NCBI GenBank assembly: GCA_037447655.1
Contig: JBBHKE010002638.1
Location: 92,501 to 156,500, forward strand
DNA length: 64,000 nt
Direction of reading: 5' to 3'
DNA from: Zygnema cylindricum
Lineage: Eukaryota > Streptophyta > Zygnematophyceae > Zygnematales > Zygnemataceae
In this document: positions 11,121-21,101 of the stretch, piece by piece
Layout: every line of letters starts with the position of its first letter
Numbering within the stretch: position 1 is the first letter of the stretch
Translations under genes and position numbers: made by a program
Notes under the pieces: model-generated
What the model saw: the letters and a program-made list of their open reading frames with translations, nothing else
Database searches by the model: none
Told to the model about the DNA's origin: nothing

Positions 11121-11942
11121 AAAATAGCGCCGAACCTCGCCATGTCACACAATGGAAAATTGAGTCGAACCTTGCCATGTCCCAGTGTGAAACGTTGAGC
11201 CGGCTTGGGCACAAACCTGGCTATGTCCCATTGTGGAAATTGAGCCGAACCTCGCCATATCCCACTGTGGAAAATTGAGCTGGCTTGGCATCGAATCCCG
11301 ATTTGTCCCACTATGGAAAATTGAGCCGGCTAAGGCTCGACCCTCGCCATGTCCCACTGTGGATAATTGAGCAGAACCTCTCCATGTCTTATTGTGGAAA
11401 ATTGAGCCGGCTTGGGCTCGAACATCGCCATATCTAATTGTGGAAAATTGAGCCGACTTGGGCTTTAACCTCGACATGTCTCATTGAAGATTTTTTTTTT
11501 TCGGTTTGGGCTCGAGCCTGGCCATGTCCCAATGTGGAAAACTGACCTGTACCTCGTCATATCTAATTGTGGAAAATTGAGGCGGCTTGGGCTTCAATCT
11601 CGGCATGTCCCACTTCCCACTGTTGAAAAATTAGGCGGCCAGGGGCTCGAACCTTGCCATGTCCCGCTATGGTAAAGACAGTCGGCTTCGGTTCGAACCT
11701 TGCCATGTCCTAATGTAGAAAATTAAGCCGGCATGGGCTCGAACAACGCCATGTCCCACTGTGGAGATTGAGCCGGTTTGGGCTTGAACCTCGCCATATC
11801 CCATTGTGGAAAATTGCATTGAACCTCGCCATGTTCCTCTGTGAAAAACTGAGCCGAACCTTGCCATGTCCCACGGTGGAAAATTAAGCCGGCCTAGGCT
11901 CAAACCTCGCCATGTCCCACTTTAAAAAATTGAACCGGACCA
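11095..11942. repeat. 35/46-bp minisatellite, left block
   Basis: Tandem units alternate between about 46 bp (GCCGGCTTGGGCTCGAACCT then CGCCATGTCCCACTGTGG then AAAATTGA) and about 35 bp lacking the GGCTTGGGCTC part. It continues at 18005-18905 beyond the copia element, so it was one array before that insertion. Many frames read through it but none is a gene. Confidence 0.9.
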
Positions 11943-11948
11943 CTCTTT

Positions 11949-12594
11949 TGTTGGATTATTGTCGTTTCGCGGTATTTCCGCGAAGCGTCATACCAACATT
12001 TAATTATTGACGTGAAGTACCACGTCATCATACGAAACGTACGATGTAAGTTTCGTGGTACTAATTTTGAAGCGTCCGCGAACGAAACATACTATTTCGT
12101 TTCGCGTGACTTTTGTCTTCATGTACAGATGTTTGATTTTGCGTGCAGGTGTACTTGTGAAGCGACACGTGTTAAGTCAACGTTTGGAGTTTGTTGTTTC
12201 GAAGGAAGAAAGCGCGTGCGCCTACCTTCGTGGAATTTTCATTGAAGAGTGCACAGTCAGCTAGGGACAGACTTCGTCGCTACGCTAAGTTCTGCTTGTC
12301 TTATCTTGTTGTCTCTTAGTGTAGAGTAGCGAGTATATATAGGCAGCAGTGTACATGTGCAGAGTATCGATTGAATTAATTAATCAATCTATCTTAGATG
12401 ATTAATCTTGGAGAAGAGATTATTTAGAGAAGAGAGAGAAGAGAGAAGAGAGATGATGTAAAGAGGCTTCGGCCAAAAACACTTATAAATCTTTTTGGCT
12501 GAATATTCCTCTTGTCTTTTATGAGCTTCCGCTGTGTAATGATTTATGTTTTATGAATTATTTATTGTAAAACTCTTTTGTTTAAGATCCTACA
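11949..12594 (+). repeat. 5' LTR of the copia element
   Basis: 646 bp, TG...CA ends. A TATA box (TATATATA, 12334-12341) predicts the U3/R start of transcription about 25-35 bp downstream. A purine-rich GAGA tract (12412-12455) and a GGCTTCGGCC segment (12467-12476) lie in the R/U5 part. Confidence 0.95.
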
Positions 12595-12596
12595 AT

Positions 12597-12608
12597 TGGT
12601 ATCGGAGC
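12597..12608 (+). other. Primer-binding site, copia element
   Basis: TGGTATCGGAGC starts two bases after the 5' LTR. It matches the 3' end of plant initiator Met-tRNA (usual PBS TGGTATCAGAGC) with one change that still allows a G-U pair. Confidence 0.85.
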
Positions 12609-12636
12609 TAGTGCTTCGGAGATACAGAGAGAGCGC

Positions 12637-15600
12637 ATGGGGAGGAAGAAGAATAGAAATACTCCTTCCCCCATGTCGACTTCGGAGAGAGCAAGAGAGT
12701 TCAGTTTTTCGGGTTCTCAATTTGAGGAGACTCGGAATACGGAGAGAAAATTTGAGGAGATGTTTGATACATTAATGAGATATGCAGATTCACGATTTCA
12801 AACTCAATCTAGTGAGAAAAGAGAATTTGCTTCATTTCAGGCTGCCGATCCATTCAGTGGAGGAGCTAATGAGAGTGAGATAAAAGAGAGAATTAGGAAA
12901 GGTAAAGCAAAGATAGAGGAAGATTCAGATTTTGAAGAAGCGTTGGATAATGAAGATGATTATAATATGTCGGGGAAATCCGTGGCCTTTAATGGCACCA
13001 ATTATGCGGTTTGGAAGAAATTTATTTCAAATCAACTTATTCTCAAGAGGCTTTGGAGGATTGTCAATGGAGAAGAGAAGATGCCAACGGAGAGCAAGGC
13101 ACGTGCTCAATGGAGGTTGAAAGATATTGCGGCAACGACCGGTTTGATGAAGAATTGCACTTCTTCCGTGCTTGATCATTTCCTCGCTCACGGAACGGCC
13201 CATGAGTGTTGGCAAGCACTTGAAGAGCAATATGAGAAAGGCGTTGAGAACAAAGGACAATATGTTTATACGGATTTTATGAATTTTAAAATCAAGTCAA
13301 ATGAATTGATGGATGATGCCGTGAAGCGCTTCAATATCATACTCGAGCAATTACTCAACAATGGTCGAGTTATTTTGGATGCGGATAAATTAAGCGTGTT
13401 TCTTAACGCTTTGCCGGAGAAGCTTTCGCATCTTAAAGCTATTTTACGAGCGAAGGCGGATAACACTTTCGGATTCACTGTCAATTTTATCAAAATGTCG
13501 GAGGGAACTCCATCGGCTTCTTCAAGTGGAGGAGGAGGAGTTCTCAACTCTACTACTCCCGAAACCCCGGATCTCAACTATGCCGGTGGTAGAGGAGGTG
13601 GTAGAGGAGGTGGCCCGAGAGGTGGTGGTGGTGGCGGCCGAGGCAACAAGAGGGAGCAAGGTCGTCCACCGAAAGTCCCTTCGGATCTTTCCAATGTGAC
13701 ATGCTACCGGTGTAACCGGCTTGGACATTTGTCTTCATCTTGTCCGGATAAGGATAAGCAATGTCATTTTTGCGGTAAGTGGGGGCATACGATCCCTCAA
13801 TGTTATTCGAAGAGTGGAGATTCCGGAAGTGGAAGAGGAGGTAGAGGAAGTGATAGAGGCGCCCGAGGTGGCGGCCGAGGAGGACGCCGCGGTGGTGGTA
13901 GTGGTTACGGTAATGCAAATTACTTTGACTATGGTAATGAAACCGGTGATGTTTTTCCGGTTCTTAACCTTACCCTTGATTCGGTAAGTAGTGGAGGAAA
14001 TTTGGAAAAAGAGTGGATCATTGATACGGGGGCATCTCACCATGTTTGCACGGATGCTACCTTGTTTGATGACATGAGGGAACTTACGGTTCCAAAGTTT
14101 ATTACGGTAGCAAGCGGCCATGTCATTTCGGTTGGTACGGTTGGCACGGTTCGGCTTGATCTTCTTTCATGGGATAATGATAGGAAGGAGAGATCGACGG
14201 AGTATCGTCTTCAAAATACTCTTTACATTCCGGACGGTTCGGTCAATTTGTTAAGCGTTCCACAAATCCAAAAGAGTGGTGGAAGTTTACTTGCGAGAGG
14301 TGATCAATCTATCGAGATTTGGAATGAGAAGGGGAATGTAATTGGAGAAGGAGTTGTAACGGATGCGAATCATAGTCGGCTCTTATGGAGGAGGCCGAAA
14401 TCTAAAGTTCCCACCGAGGGAATTTCACATCAAATTTCGGAGTTGAAAGGTGATCTTACCTTATGGCATCATCGAATGTGTCATACATCCGAGGTAAGTT
14501 TGAAGAAAATGATTCGTCATTCTTCGGTGAGGGGTTTGGACCTTGCATCCGGTGAGAAGGTGAACGGATGCGGAGGATGTAGCAAAGGACGTCAAATTCG
14601 GAAATCCCATCCGAATAAATACATCAAGCATCGTGCTCAAAGTCCTTTGGAGGTTGTTCACATCGATCTTTGTGGACATATTAAACCCGAGACAATTGGA
14701 GGTAATAAGTATACTTTGGTGATTGTTGATGACTTCTCTCGGAAGTCATGGGTGTACTTATTGAAAAAGAAATCGGATGTATTTGAAAAATTTAAAGAAT
14801 GGCATGTAATGGCCGAAAGGCAAATTGATAAGAAGCTTAAGTCTATTCGATCGGATAATGGAGGGGAGTTTGTTGTTTTTGAGGGGTATTGTAAGGAGTG
14901 GGGGATAAGGCATCAATTCACGACGCCTTATTCTCCGGAATCAAATGGAGTGGCCGAGAGAAAGAATCGTACCTTACAAGAAATGGTCCGTGCGATGGTT
15001 CATAGCTCCGGACGAGAGATGTTTTTGTGGGGAGATGCGATTCTTACGGCGAATTACATTTGTAACCGAAGACTCACTTCGGTTTCCGGAAGTAAAACAC
15101 CGGAGGAGTTATGGAGTGGTAGAAAGCCCACGGTTCATCATTTGAGAATTTGGGGATGTCATGCTACGGTTTATGTAGAATCAATTAAGAGGAAGGGGAA
15201 ATTTGCACCAAGGTGTTGGCCGGGAATTTTTGTCGGTTATAGTGCGAAGGGGAATTTGTACCGAGTGTATGATCCGGCTCGTCACACCGTGGAGGAATCT
15301 CGGAATGTGGATTTTCATGAGGATCTCAAATCCGCCATGAATTCCGTTGAGAAATTTAAAGAAAATTTGGATTTCTATGAGGAGAATGAAATTGAGAACT
15401 TTCCTTACATTGGGGATTCGGAATCCGATGTGGAACCGAATGAGGAAATTAAGAAAAAGAATTTGAAGAAATCGGTTGAAATTGAATTTGAAAGAAAGAG
15501 TAATGGATCTTTGGATTCCCGAGTGCCTTCGAACATTCGGAAATCTCAAAGTTCTAAATTGAGTTCTAAATCGAGTGAGAAGGAAATTGAAATTGAATCC

Positions 15601-15765
15601 GAGGAAGACAAAGAGGAAAAAGAGGAGGAGCAAGTTATTAGGAGGAGCTCTCGGATTACAAAGGGGAAGAAACCGGAGAAACTCACTTACGATCGAAAAG
15701 GGGAAAATACATCAAATTCGCATTATTTTCTTTCCGATGCTAAGGAGACGGAGTTTCTTTTGTAG
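12637..15765 (+). CDS. Copia Gag-protease-integrase polyprotein (1042 aa)
   Basis: The ATG at 12637 follows the PBS by 28 nt. Domains: an acidic N-terminus, then a UBN2-type Gag (about residues 105-300); Gly/Arg-rich RGG linkers on either side of two zinc knuckles, CYRCNRLGHLSSSC (from residue 356) and CHFCGKWGHTIPQC (about 376); aspartic protease with DTGA (about 463); the GAG-pre-integrase HHCC zinc site (LWHHRMCH ... CGGCSKGRQ, about 605-655); and an integrase core with catalytic Asp in HIDLCG (about 676), Asp in SDNGGEF (about 740) and Glu in SPESNGVAERKNR (about 768). An acidic Ser/Glu-rich tail follows. The frame ends at a single UAG (15763) and continues in the same frame into the RT domain. 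The two parts therefore belong to one polyprotein, either split by a mutation or joined by stop-codon readthrough. Confidence 0.95.
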   Translation: MGRKKNRNTPSPMSTSERAREFSFSGSQFEETRNTERKFEEMFDTLMRYADSRFQTQSSEKREFASFQAADPFSGGANESEIKERIRKGKAKIEEDSDFEEALDNEDDYNMSGKSVAFNGTNYAVWKKFISNQLILKRLWRIVNGEEKMPTESKARAQWRLKDIAATTGLMKNCTSSVLDHFLAHGTAHECWQALEEQYEKGVENKGQYVYTDFMNFKIKSNELMDDAVKRFNIILEQLLNNGRVILDADKLSVFLNALPEKLSHLKAILRAKADNTFGFTVNFIKMSEGTPSASSSGGGGVLNSTTPETPDLNYAGGRGGGRGGGPRGGGGGGRGNKREQGRPPKVPSDLSNVTCYRCNRLGHLSSSCPDKDKQCHFCGKWGHTIPQCYSKSGDSGSGRGGRGSDRGARGGGRGGRRGGGSGYGNANYFDYGNETGDVFPVLNLTLDSVSSGGNLEKEWIIDTGASHHVCTDATLFDDMRELTVPKFITVASGHVISVGTVGTVRLDLLSWDNDRKERSTEYRLQNTLYIPDGSVNLLSVPQIQKSGGSLLARGDQSIEIWNEKGNVIGEGVVTDANHSRLLWRRPKSKVPTEGISHQISELKGDLTLWHHRMCHTSEVSLKKMIRHSSVRGLDLASGEKVNGCGGCSKGRQIRKSHPNKYIKHRAQSPLEVVHIDLCGHIKPETIGGNKYTLVIVDDFSRKSWVYLLKKKSDVFEKFKEWHVMAERQIDKKLKSIRSDNGGEFVVFEGYCKEWGIRHQFTTPYSPESNGVAERKNRTLQEMVRAMVHSSGREMFLWGDAILTANYICNRRLTSVSGSKTPEELWSGRKPTVHHLRIWGCHATVYVESIKRKGKFAPRCWPGIFVGYSAKGNLYRVYDPARHTVEESRNVDFHEDLKSAMNSVEKFKENLDFYEENEIENFPYIGDSESDVEPNEEIKKKNLKKSVEIEFERKSNGSLDSRVPSNIRKSQSSKLSSKSSEKEIEIESEEDKEEKEEEQVIRRSSRITKGKKPEKLTYDRKGENTSNSHYFLSDAKETEFLL

Positions 15766-15771
15766 CAATCA
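15763..15771 (+). promoter_or_regulatory. Possible leaky amber stop (UAG-CAA-UCA)
   Basis: The stop and the next six bases match the tobamovirus-type readthrough consensus UAG-CAR-YYA exactly. Both sides are in the same frame. The alternative is a C-to-T change of CAG to TAG at a CHG methylation context. Confidence 0.5.
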
Positions 15772-15783
15772 CTTACGGAAAAT

Positions 15784-17325
15784 ATGACCGGCGACCCTCA
15801 ATCTTATGTCGAGGCTAGAAGGTCGGTTGATTGGGAGAGTAAGTGGAAACCGGCGTGGGAGAAAGAATTTAAGTCGGTGGTTGATAATCGAACTTTTGAG
15901 GAAGTGAAATTACCGGAGGGGAAAAAGGCGATTGATGCAAAGTGGGTCTTTAAAACCAAAACTGGAGCGTCGGGTGAAATAATTAAGTACAAGGCGAGGC
16001 TTGTGTGTAAGGGGTTCCAACAACGTGAGGGAATCGATTTTAAGGAGACTTATGCTCCCGTGGTGAAGTTCGACTCACTACGGATTATTATTGCAATTGC
16101 AGCGATGGGGAAGAAGCACGTCCATCAAATGGACGTTGAGACCGCGTTTTTAAATGGTGAGTTGGAGGAAGAGGTATATATGAAAGTACCGGAAGGTGTC
16201 TCTCCTTTGAAGGTAGGAAATGTATGGCGTTTGAGAAAATCATTATATGGTTTGAAACAAGCACCACGCACTTGGTATTTGAGACTTCATCAAGTGTTAT
16301 TGAAGTTTGGATTTGTACGGACTACGTCCGATTGTGGAGTTTACGTGAAAGATGAAGGAGTTGATCAAATCATCTTTTCTGTTTATGTCGATGATTTCTT
16401 GATGGCATGCGACAAGTTGGAGCGCATTAATGAGTTGAAATGTTATCTTGGATTACATTTCAAAGTAACGGATCTTGGAGAGGTACGATATATTTTGGGG
16501 ATTGAAGTGATACGTGACAAGGAGGGGAACATTAAATTGAGTCAAGCTCAATATTGTAAGGAGATTTTGGAGAGATTCGGTATGACTGACGCGAAACCGC
16601 TTTCTACACCGTTGGATGCAAACCTACACATTCGTAAGTTTGAAGAGGAGGATTCTATCGACGTACCTTATCGAGAGGCGGTTGGTTCACTTATGTACCT
16701 TAGCGTTGGTACTCGTCCAGATATTTCGGCCGCGGTTTCTATCGTAAGCCGTTATTGTCACGAGCCAAAGAAGGCGCATTGGGAGGCCGTACGACGTATC
16801 TTTCGATACTTGGTTGGTACGATTGATCTTGGACTTTTGTTTACTTCTAACAAAAATTCTTTGGAGTGTGTTGGGTATTGTGACGCGGATTGGGGCGGCG
16901 ATTTTGATTCAAGTAAGTCTACGTCAGGATATGCATTTATTCTTGGAGGAGCTGCGATCTCGTGGAGTTCAAGGCTACAACCTACGGTTGCGTTGAGTTC
17001 CACAGAATCTGAGTATATGGCTGCGTGTCATGCAGCTAAGGCTTCGATTTGGATTAAGGAGATGTTACGTGAGTTAAGCATTCCTATTGGTTGTATGACG
17101 ATTCATTCTGACAGTATGAGTTCTATGGCGTTGGCGAAAAATCCTGTGTTTCACAAGAGGACGAAACACATCAGGATCCAATGGCATTTTGTAAGAGATT
17201 TGGTTACGGCAAATGAGATTGAATTTTCGTACGTACCAACTAAAGAGGAGGCGGCTGATTTGTTGACAAAGACTGCTACACATGATGTGTTTGAGAGGGG
17301 ACGACCGAAACTTGGATTATTTTGA
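15784..17325 (+). CDS. Copia reverse transcriptase-RNase H part of the polyprotein (513 aa from the first Met)
   Basis: In frame with the upstream Gag-PR-IN segment and separated from it by the amber codon and six codons. RVT_2 reverse transcriptase spans about residues 45-290: DAKWVFKTK, YKARLVCKGF, HQMDVETAFLNGELEEEVYM, YGLKQAPRTWY, and catalytic YVDD at about residue 201. RNase H covers roughly 365-500: DADWGGD, STSGYAF, SSTESEYMA, HSDS and KHIRIQWHFVRD, with a C-terminal LLTK tail. No internal stops or frameshifts. Translation from its own Met is unlikely, since copia RT is normally made as part of Gag-Pol; it would need readthrough or an intact sister copy. Confidence 0.95.
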   Translation: MTGDPQSYVEARRSVDWESKWKPAWEKEFKSVVDNRTFEEVKLPEGKKAIDAKWVFKTKTGASGEIIKYKARLVCKGFQQREGIDFKETYAPVVKFDSLRIIIAIAAMGKKHVHQMDVETAFLNGELEEEVYMKVPEGVSPLKVGNVWRLRKSLYGLKQAPRTWYLRLHQVLLKFGFVRTTSDCGVYVKDEGVDQIIFSVYVDDFLMACDKLERINELKCYLGLHFKVTDLGEVRYILGIEVIRDKEGNIKLSQAQYCKEILERFGMTDAKPLSTPLDANLHIRKFEEEDSIDVPYREAVGSLMYLSVGTRPDISAAVSIVSRYCHEPKKAHWEAVRRIFRYLVGTIDLGLLFTSNKNSLECVGYCDADWGGDFDSSKSTSGYAFILGGAAISWSSRLQPTVALSSTESEYMAACHAAKASIWIKEMLRELSIPIGCMTIHSDSMSSMALAKNPVFHKRTKHIRIQWHFVRDLVTANEIEFSYVPTKEEAADLLTKTATHDVFERGRPKLGLF

Positions 17326-17344
17326 AGAGTTTGGCGATTCCGAC

Positions 17345-17358
17345 AATAAGAGGGGGAT
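17345..17358 (+). other. Polypurine tract, copia element
   Basis: AATAAGAGGGGGAT abuts the 3' LTR and would prime plus-strand DNA synthesis. Confidence 0.85.
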
Positions 17359-18004
17359 TGTTGGATTATTGTCGTTTCGCGGTATTTCCGCGAAGCGTCA
17401 TACCAACATTTAATTATTGACGTGAAGTACCACGTCATCATACGAAACGTACGATGTAAGTTTCGTGGTACTAATTTTGAAGCGTCCGCGAACGAAACAT
17501 ACTATTTCGTTTCGCGTGACTATTGTCTTCATGTACAGATTTTTGATTTTGCGTACAGGTGTACTTGTGAAGCGACACGTGTTAAGTCAACGTTTGGAGT
17601 TTGTTGTTTCGAAGGAAGAAAGCGCGTGCGCCTACCTTCGTGGAATTTTCATTGAAGAGTGCACAGTCAGCTAGGGACAGACTTCGTCGCTACGCTAAGT
17701 TCTGCTTGTCTTATCTTGTTGTCTCTTAGTGTAGAGTAGCGAGTATATATAGGCAGCAGTGTACATGTGCAGAGTATCGATTGAATTAATTAATCAATCT
17801 ATCTTAGATGATTAATCTTGGAGAAGAGATTATTTAGAGAAGAGAGAGAAGAGAGAAGAGAGATGATGTAAAGAGGCTTCGGCCAAAAACACTTATAAAT
17901 CTTTTTGGCTGAATATTCCTCTTGTCTTTTATGAGCTTCCGCTGTGTAATGATTTATGTTTTATGAATTATTTATTGTAAAACTCTTTTGTTTAAGATCC
18001 TACA
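17359..18004 (+). repeat. 3' LTR of the copia element
   Basis: 646 bp, same termini as the 5' LTR. Three substitutions relative to it cluster at 17522-17560. TATA box at 17744-17751. Confidence 0.95.
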
Positions 18005-18905
18005 CTCTTTTTCCTACTACGTAAAATTGAGCCGGCTTGGGGCTCAAACCTTACCATGTCCCACTATGGAAAATTGAGCCGGCTTGGGCTAAAACATCGA
18101 CATGTTCGAAATTGAGCCGAACCTTGCCATGTCCCATTGTGGAAAATTGAGCCGGCCTACGCTCAAACATCGTCACGTCCCACTTAAAAAAATTGAGCCG
18201 AACCTCTTTTTTTCCTAATACGTAAAATTGAGCCGGCTTGGGGCTCAAACCTTGCCATGTCCCACTATGGAAAATTGAGCCGGCTTGGGCTAAAACCTCG
18301 ACATGTTCCAATGTGGAAAATTAAGCCTCGAACCTCGACATGTCCCAACGTGGACGATAGAGCCGAACCTCGCCATGTCCCACTGTGGAACATTGAGCCA
18401 GCTTGGGTTGAACCTCGCCATGTCCCAATGTGGACGATAGAGCAGAACCTCGTCATGTCCTACCGTGGAACATTGAGCCGGCTTGGGCTCAAACCTCGCC
18501 ATGTCCCACTGCCAGAAATTCAGCCGAACCTCGCCATGTCTTACTGTGTAAAACATAGAGCCGAACCTTGCCATGTCCCACTGTGGAAAATTGAGCCGCT
18601 TTGGTATCGAATCTCGGCATGTCCCACTATGGAAAATTGAGCCCGCTTGGACTCGAACCTTGCCATGTCCCACTGCCAAAAATTGAGCCGAACCTCGCCA
18701 TGTCGTACTGTGTAAAATTGAGCCGGCTTGGGCTCGAACCTCGCCTTGACGAAAATTGAGTCAAACCTCGCCATGTTCTATTGTGTAAAATTCAACCGGT
18801 TTGGGCTCGAACCTCGACATGTCACATTGTGGAAAATTGAGCCGAACCTTGCCATGTCCCTTGCCATGTCCCACTGTGGAAAATTGAGCCAGCTTGGGCT
18901 TGTAA
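18005..18905. repeat. 35/46-bp minisatellite, right block
   Basis: Continuation of the array at 11095-11942 with the same CGCCATGTCCCACTGTGG and AAAATTGAGCCG blocks. Two higher-order copies begin with CTTTTTCCTACTACGTAAAA-like spacers at 18007 and 18206, showing that longer units containing several basic repeats were also duplicated. Confidence 0.9.
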
Positions 18906-18984
18906 TTGGGAACTTTCACTTAAATTGTGAACGCGTTGACCTCTGTGCCACAAGCTCGATGTAGAAACTAGGGGGGGCGTACTT

Positions 18985-19072
18985 ATTTATTTCAAGCTGC
19001 TTTGAGTATGGTATTACCATATTCTACCCCGTGTTGAACTGGCATCCACGTGTCAATCCAACATCGGACTCG
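18985..19072 (-). repeat. Dispersed repeat end, inverted partner of 9403-9490
   Basis: Read on the minus strand: TGTTGGATTGACACGTGGATG, then CGGGGTAGAATATGG, then CCATACTCAAAGCAGC, matching the left partner with scattered changes. Confidence 0.55.
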
Positions 19073-19109
19073 CATAAAGATTCAAGGAGAAGGGAGAAGC
19101 GGTAAGATT

Positions 19110-19795
19110 TTTGCTTATACACTTAATGGTTCTGCCTTGGTTGATCAATAACTAAAGTTGCAATACGATCAAAATTGTTTTGTGAAATCTCCTCTTTTAA
19201 TAAGGGACGTACGTTACTTAGAATCTCGTGAAGGATATAAATGTCGTAATCCCTAACGAAAATTCTCATGGCTGCTAGTTGTTGCTTTTTCCCTTTATAC
19301 ATTTTGGCGCCTCCTTCTTTTAAAAAAGTGTCGAACTTATCCGGCAGACTGTTTATGAACTCAGAAAGACCGACTTGCTGGGAGACTTTTACTAGCTAAG
19401 GATAATTTCTTTCCTTGTAAGAAAAAGGATAAAAAACATTCTCCGCCAAAGTAAGTCGAAAGAAGCCAAGAAGGTTAGTTTGGTAGTAAGCGCGACAATG
19501 TAGCCGAGCCATTTGTTTTTCTTGTACATTAACTCCATCAATTAAAATATAAAATATTTTCTTGCTGAATAGTGTAATTTTTTTTAAGTGGTTTTGGTCA
19601 GAGTACTCTTGCCAATACCCCTAAATAAAAGACCTCGTTGGAAACAAAAACTAAACTTTTTTAAAATAACTAACTTTGGTCTTTGAGGATATAAGTACAA
19701 AAGTACATAAGTACTTGTCGTGCTCTGCTTGTAAATCTTGACCGGAAACAAAAAGTTTCGCTGAAAGGCTCGGGTGCCTGCTGTAAAATAACTAA
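19110..19795 (-). pseudogene. Decayed bacterial-type ABC exporter ATPase domain
   Basis: Read on the minus strand in family order: LYPQRPKLVILKKFSF (start of the nucleotide-binding domain, about 19655-19705), GIGKSTLTK (Walker A, about 19596-19622), ILIDGVN then QMARLH and NLLGFFRLTLAENVFYPF (Q-loop and TxxENI region, about 19425-19555), QQVGLSEFINSLPDKFDT (about 19325-19380), then LKEGGAKMYKGKKQQLAAMR, a damaged LSGGQRQRLALAR signature (about 19270-19325), and IYILHEIL, a damaged Walker B LILDEAT (about 19235-19262). Internal stops and frameshifts interrupt it, for example TAG before VKVSQQVG. It resembles the MsbA/lipid-A or multidrug exporter type (transmembrane domain fused before the ATPase). 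The membrane part is not recognisable because a transposon begins at 19800. No introns; bacterial in character like the serS remnant 8 kb away. Confidence 0.75.
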
Positions 19796-19799
19796 ATAA

Positions 19800-21101
19800 G
19801 GGTATGGTTACATCAGGAGGTCTCTGTAATAGTACGGACAGCAAAAATTCAGTATTACAGAGGCCTCGGTTACATCGCGTATCATCTGTAAATAAGTTTT
19901 TACATACGTGTTCTGATTTGAGTGATTCCACGTTGGTCGACGATCAAATCTATAAAATCGTCAAAGATTTGTAAACCGACCATTTTCGAATAAATATCCG
20001 TACTTGCGTATTATGTACGTGTACTTCACAAGTGTACCTCGTCAATGTACCTCAGAGATCTCCTTCACGCTGCTGACTTTCAGGAAAAAACCGTATTTCT
20101 TTTCGGCAAAAATTTTACGGTCACCCTGTCCGGAAGGCACGTGACTTTGGGGACGTGTGAAAATTTTCATATTTCATCGCCGCACGTGTCTGACGTCCAG
20201 GTGTAGCGATTTGACTGGTTCTGTATTGGTGAACCCACCTCGAGGCGTATGGAGCGATTGCTTCGCAGATGAAGACCAAAATGTAATCGGACGGTCGACG
20301 TCTTCTTCCGGATACTTGGAGAATCGTAATCTTAGGGCGTGTCCCCATGTAACCGATATTTTGAAACGTTATTTTGGAATTTAGCGCTGATTTTACGGTG
20401 TACTTTTCAAAGTGTGCCTATGTGAATCGTTACTTGCGCGTTCATTATTTTGAATATGTGGCAGCTATACACGTCGCCAATACTTGCGAAACCCAAACTG
20501 CGGACATTTGTACGCCGCAAAGAGCTCCTCACATACTGGGACAATTGTCGACGCCAACTGTCATTTGTTGACGCCCACACGTGAACGACATAAGCAATCG
20601 CCTACGTCTACAAAATGACATTTGTAGACGCCCACAAGTGGACAACATAAGCAAACGCACAAACAATTTTTTTGTTCGTGTATTCTCCCAACAGCAAAAA
20701 AACAAATGAAAACTTTTGACGCGTGCAACCCAAGATTTCTATTCGTCAATAGGGTAGTATTTTGATTAAAAGCAAGTCGCGATTTGATTTCATAGCAAGT
20801 GTGAAGATGAGCTGGAAGTGGGTCGCGATGATAATACTGCCAAATCGCCGTACCTTTCAAGTTCCAAGATGACGCAAAATGTATTTGAGTTTTTGCCCAT
20901 TTTTCGTACGGCGTAATATTTTCAAGTAGGAAGTCCCATTTTCTGTGTAAACGACGGAAAAAAACCCTTACTTGAACACATGGGGACACGCCCTTATTTT
21001 CTGTAATGTTGTTTTCAAGAAACTAAATATAGTACGGCATGGTACGAGAAAGTACAAAATTATGTATTAAACCTCACTTTTCGTCTGATGCAACCATACC
21101 C
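19800..21101. mobile_element. 1.30-kb TIR element, TAA target duplication (outer element of a nested pair)
   Basis: Ends GGGTATGGTTACATC and GATGCAACCATACCC are inverted repeats, flanked by TAA at 19797-19799 and 21102-21104. It hosts a second element at 20335-20993. It lies at the edge of the ABC-ATPase remnant and may have cut it. No coding capacity; Harbinger-like non-autonomous by target duplication and GGG start. Confidence 0.75.
20335..20993. mobile_element. 659-bp TIR element nested in the 19800-21101 element, TTA target duplication
   Basis: Perfect 16-bp terminal inverted repeats GGGCGTGTCCCCATGT and ACATGGGGACACGCCC, flanked by TTA at 20332-20334 and 20994-20996. An internal tandem duplication of about 65 bp (GACGCCCACA...GACATAAGCAA) lies at 20560-20665. 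Confidence 0.85.

Larger units (their letters stand above)
11949..18004 (+). mobile_element. Complete young Ty1/copia LTR retrotransposon
   Basis: 6056 bp. Two 646-bp LTRs (TGTTGG...CCTACA) differ at only three positions that I can find, and the element is flanked by a CTCTTT direct repeat (11943-11948 and 18005-18010; a 5-bp duplication is equally possible if one T is chance). Order: LTR, PBS, gag, protease, integrase, reverse transcriptase, RNase H, PPT, LTR, the Ty1/copia order. The only lesion in the coding region is one amber codon at 15763-15765. The target was the 35/46-bp minisatellite. Confidence 0.97.

Noticed and set aside
12012-12264. Short frames in both copia LTRs (77 and 69 codons, repeated at 17422-17674)
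   Set aside because: They are conserved only because the LTRs are copies; no domain or start support.
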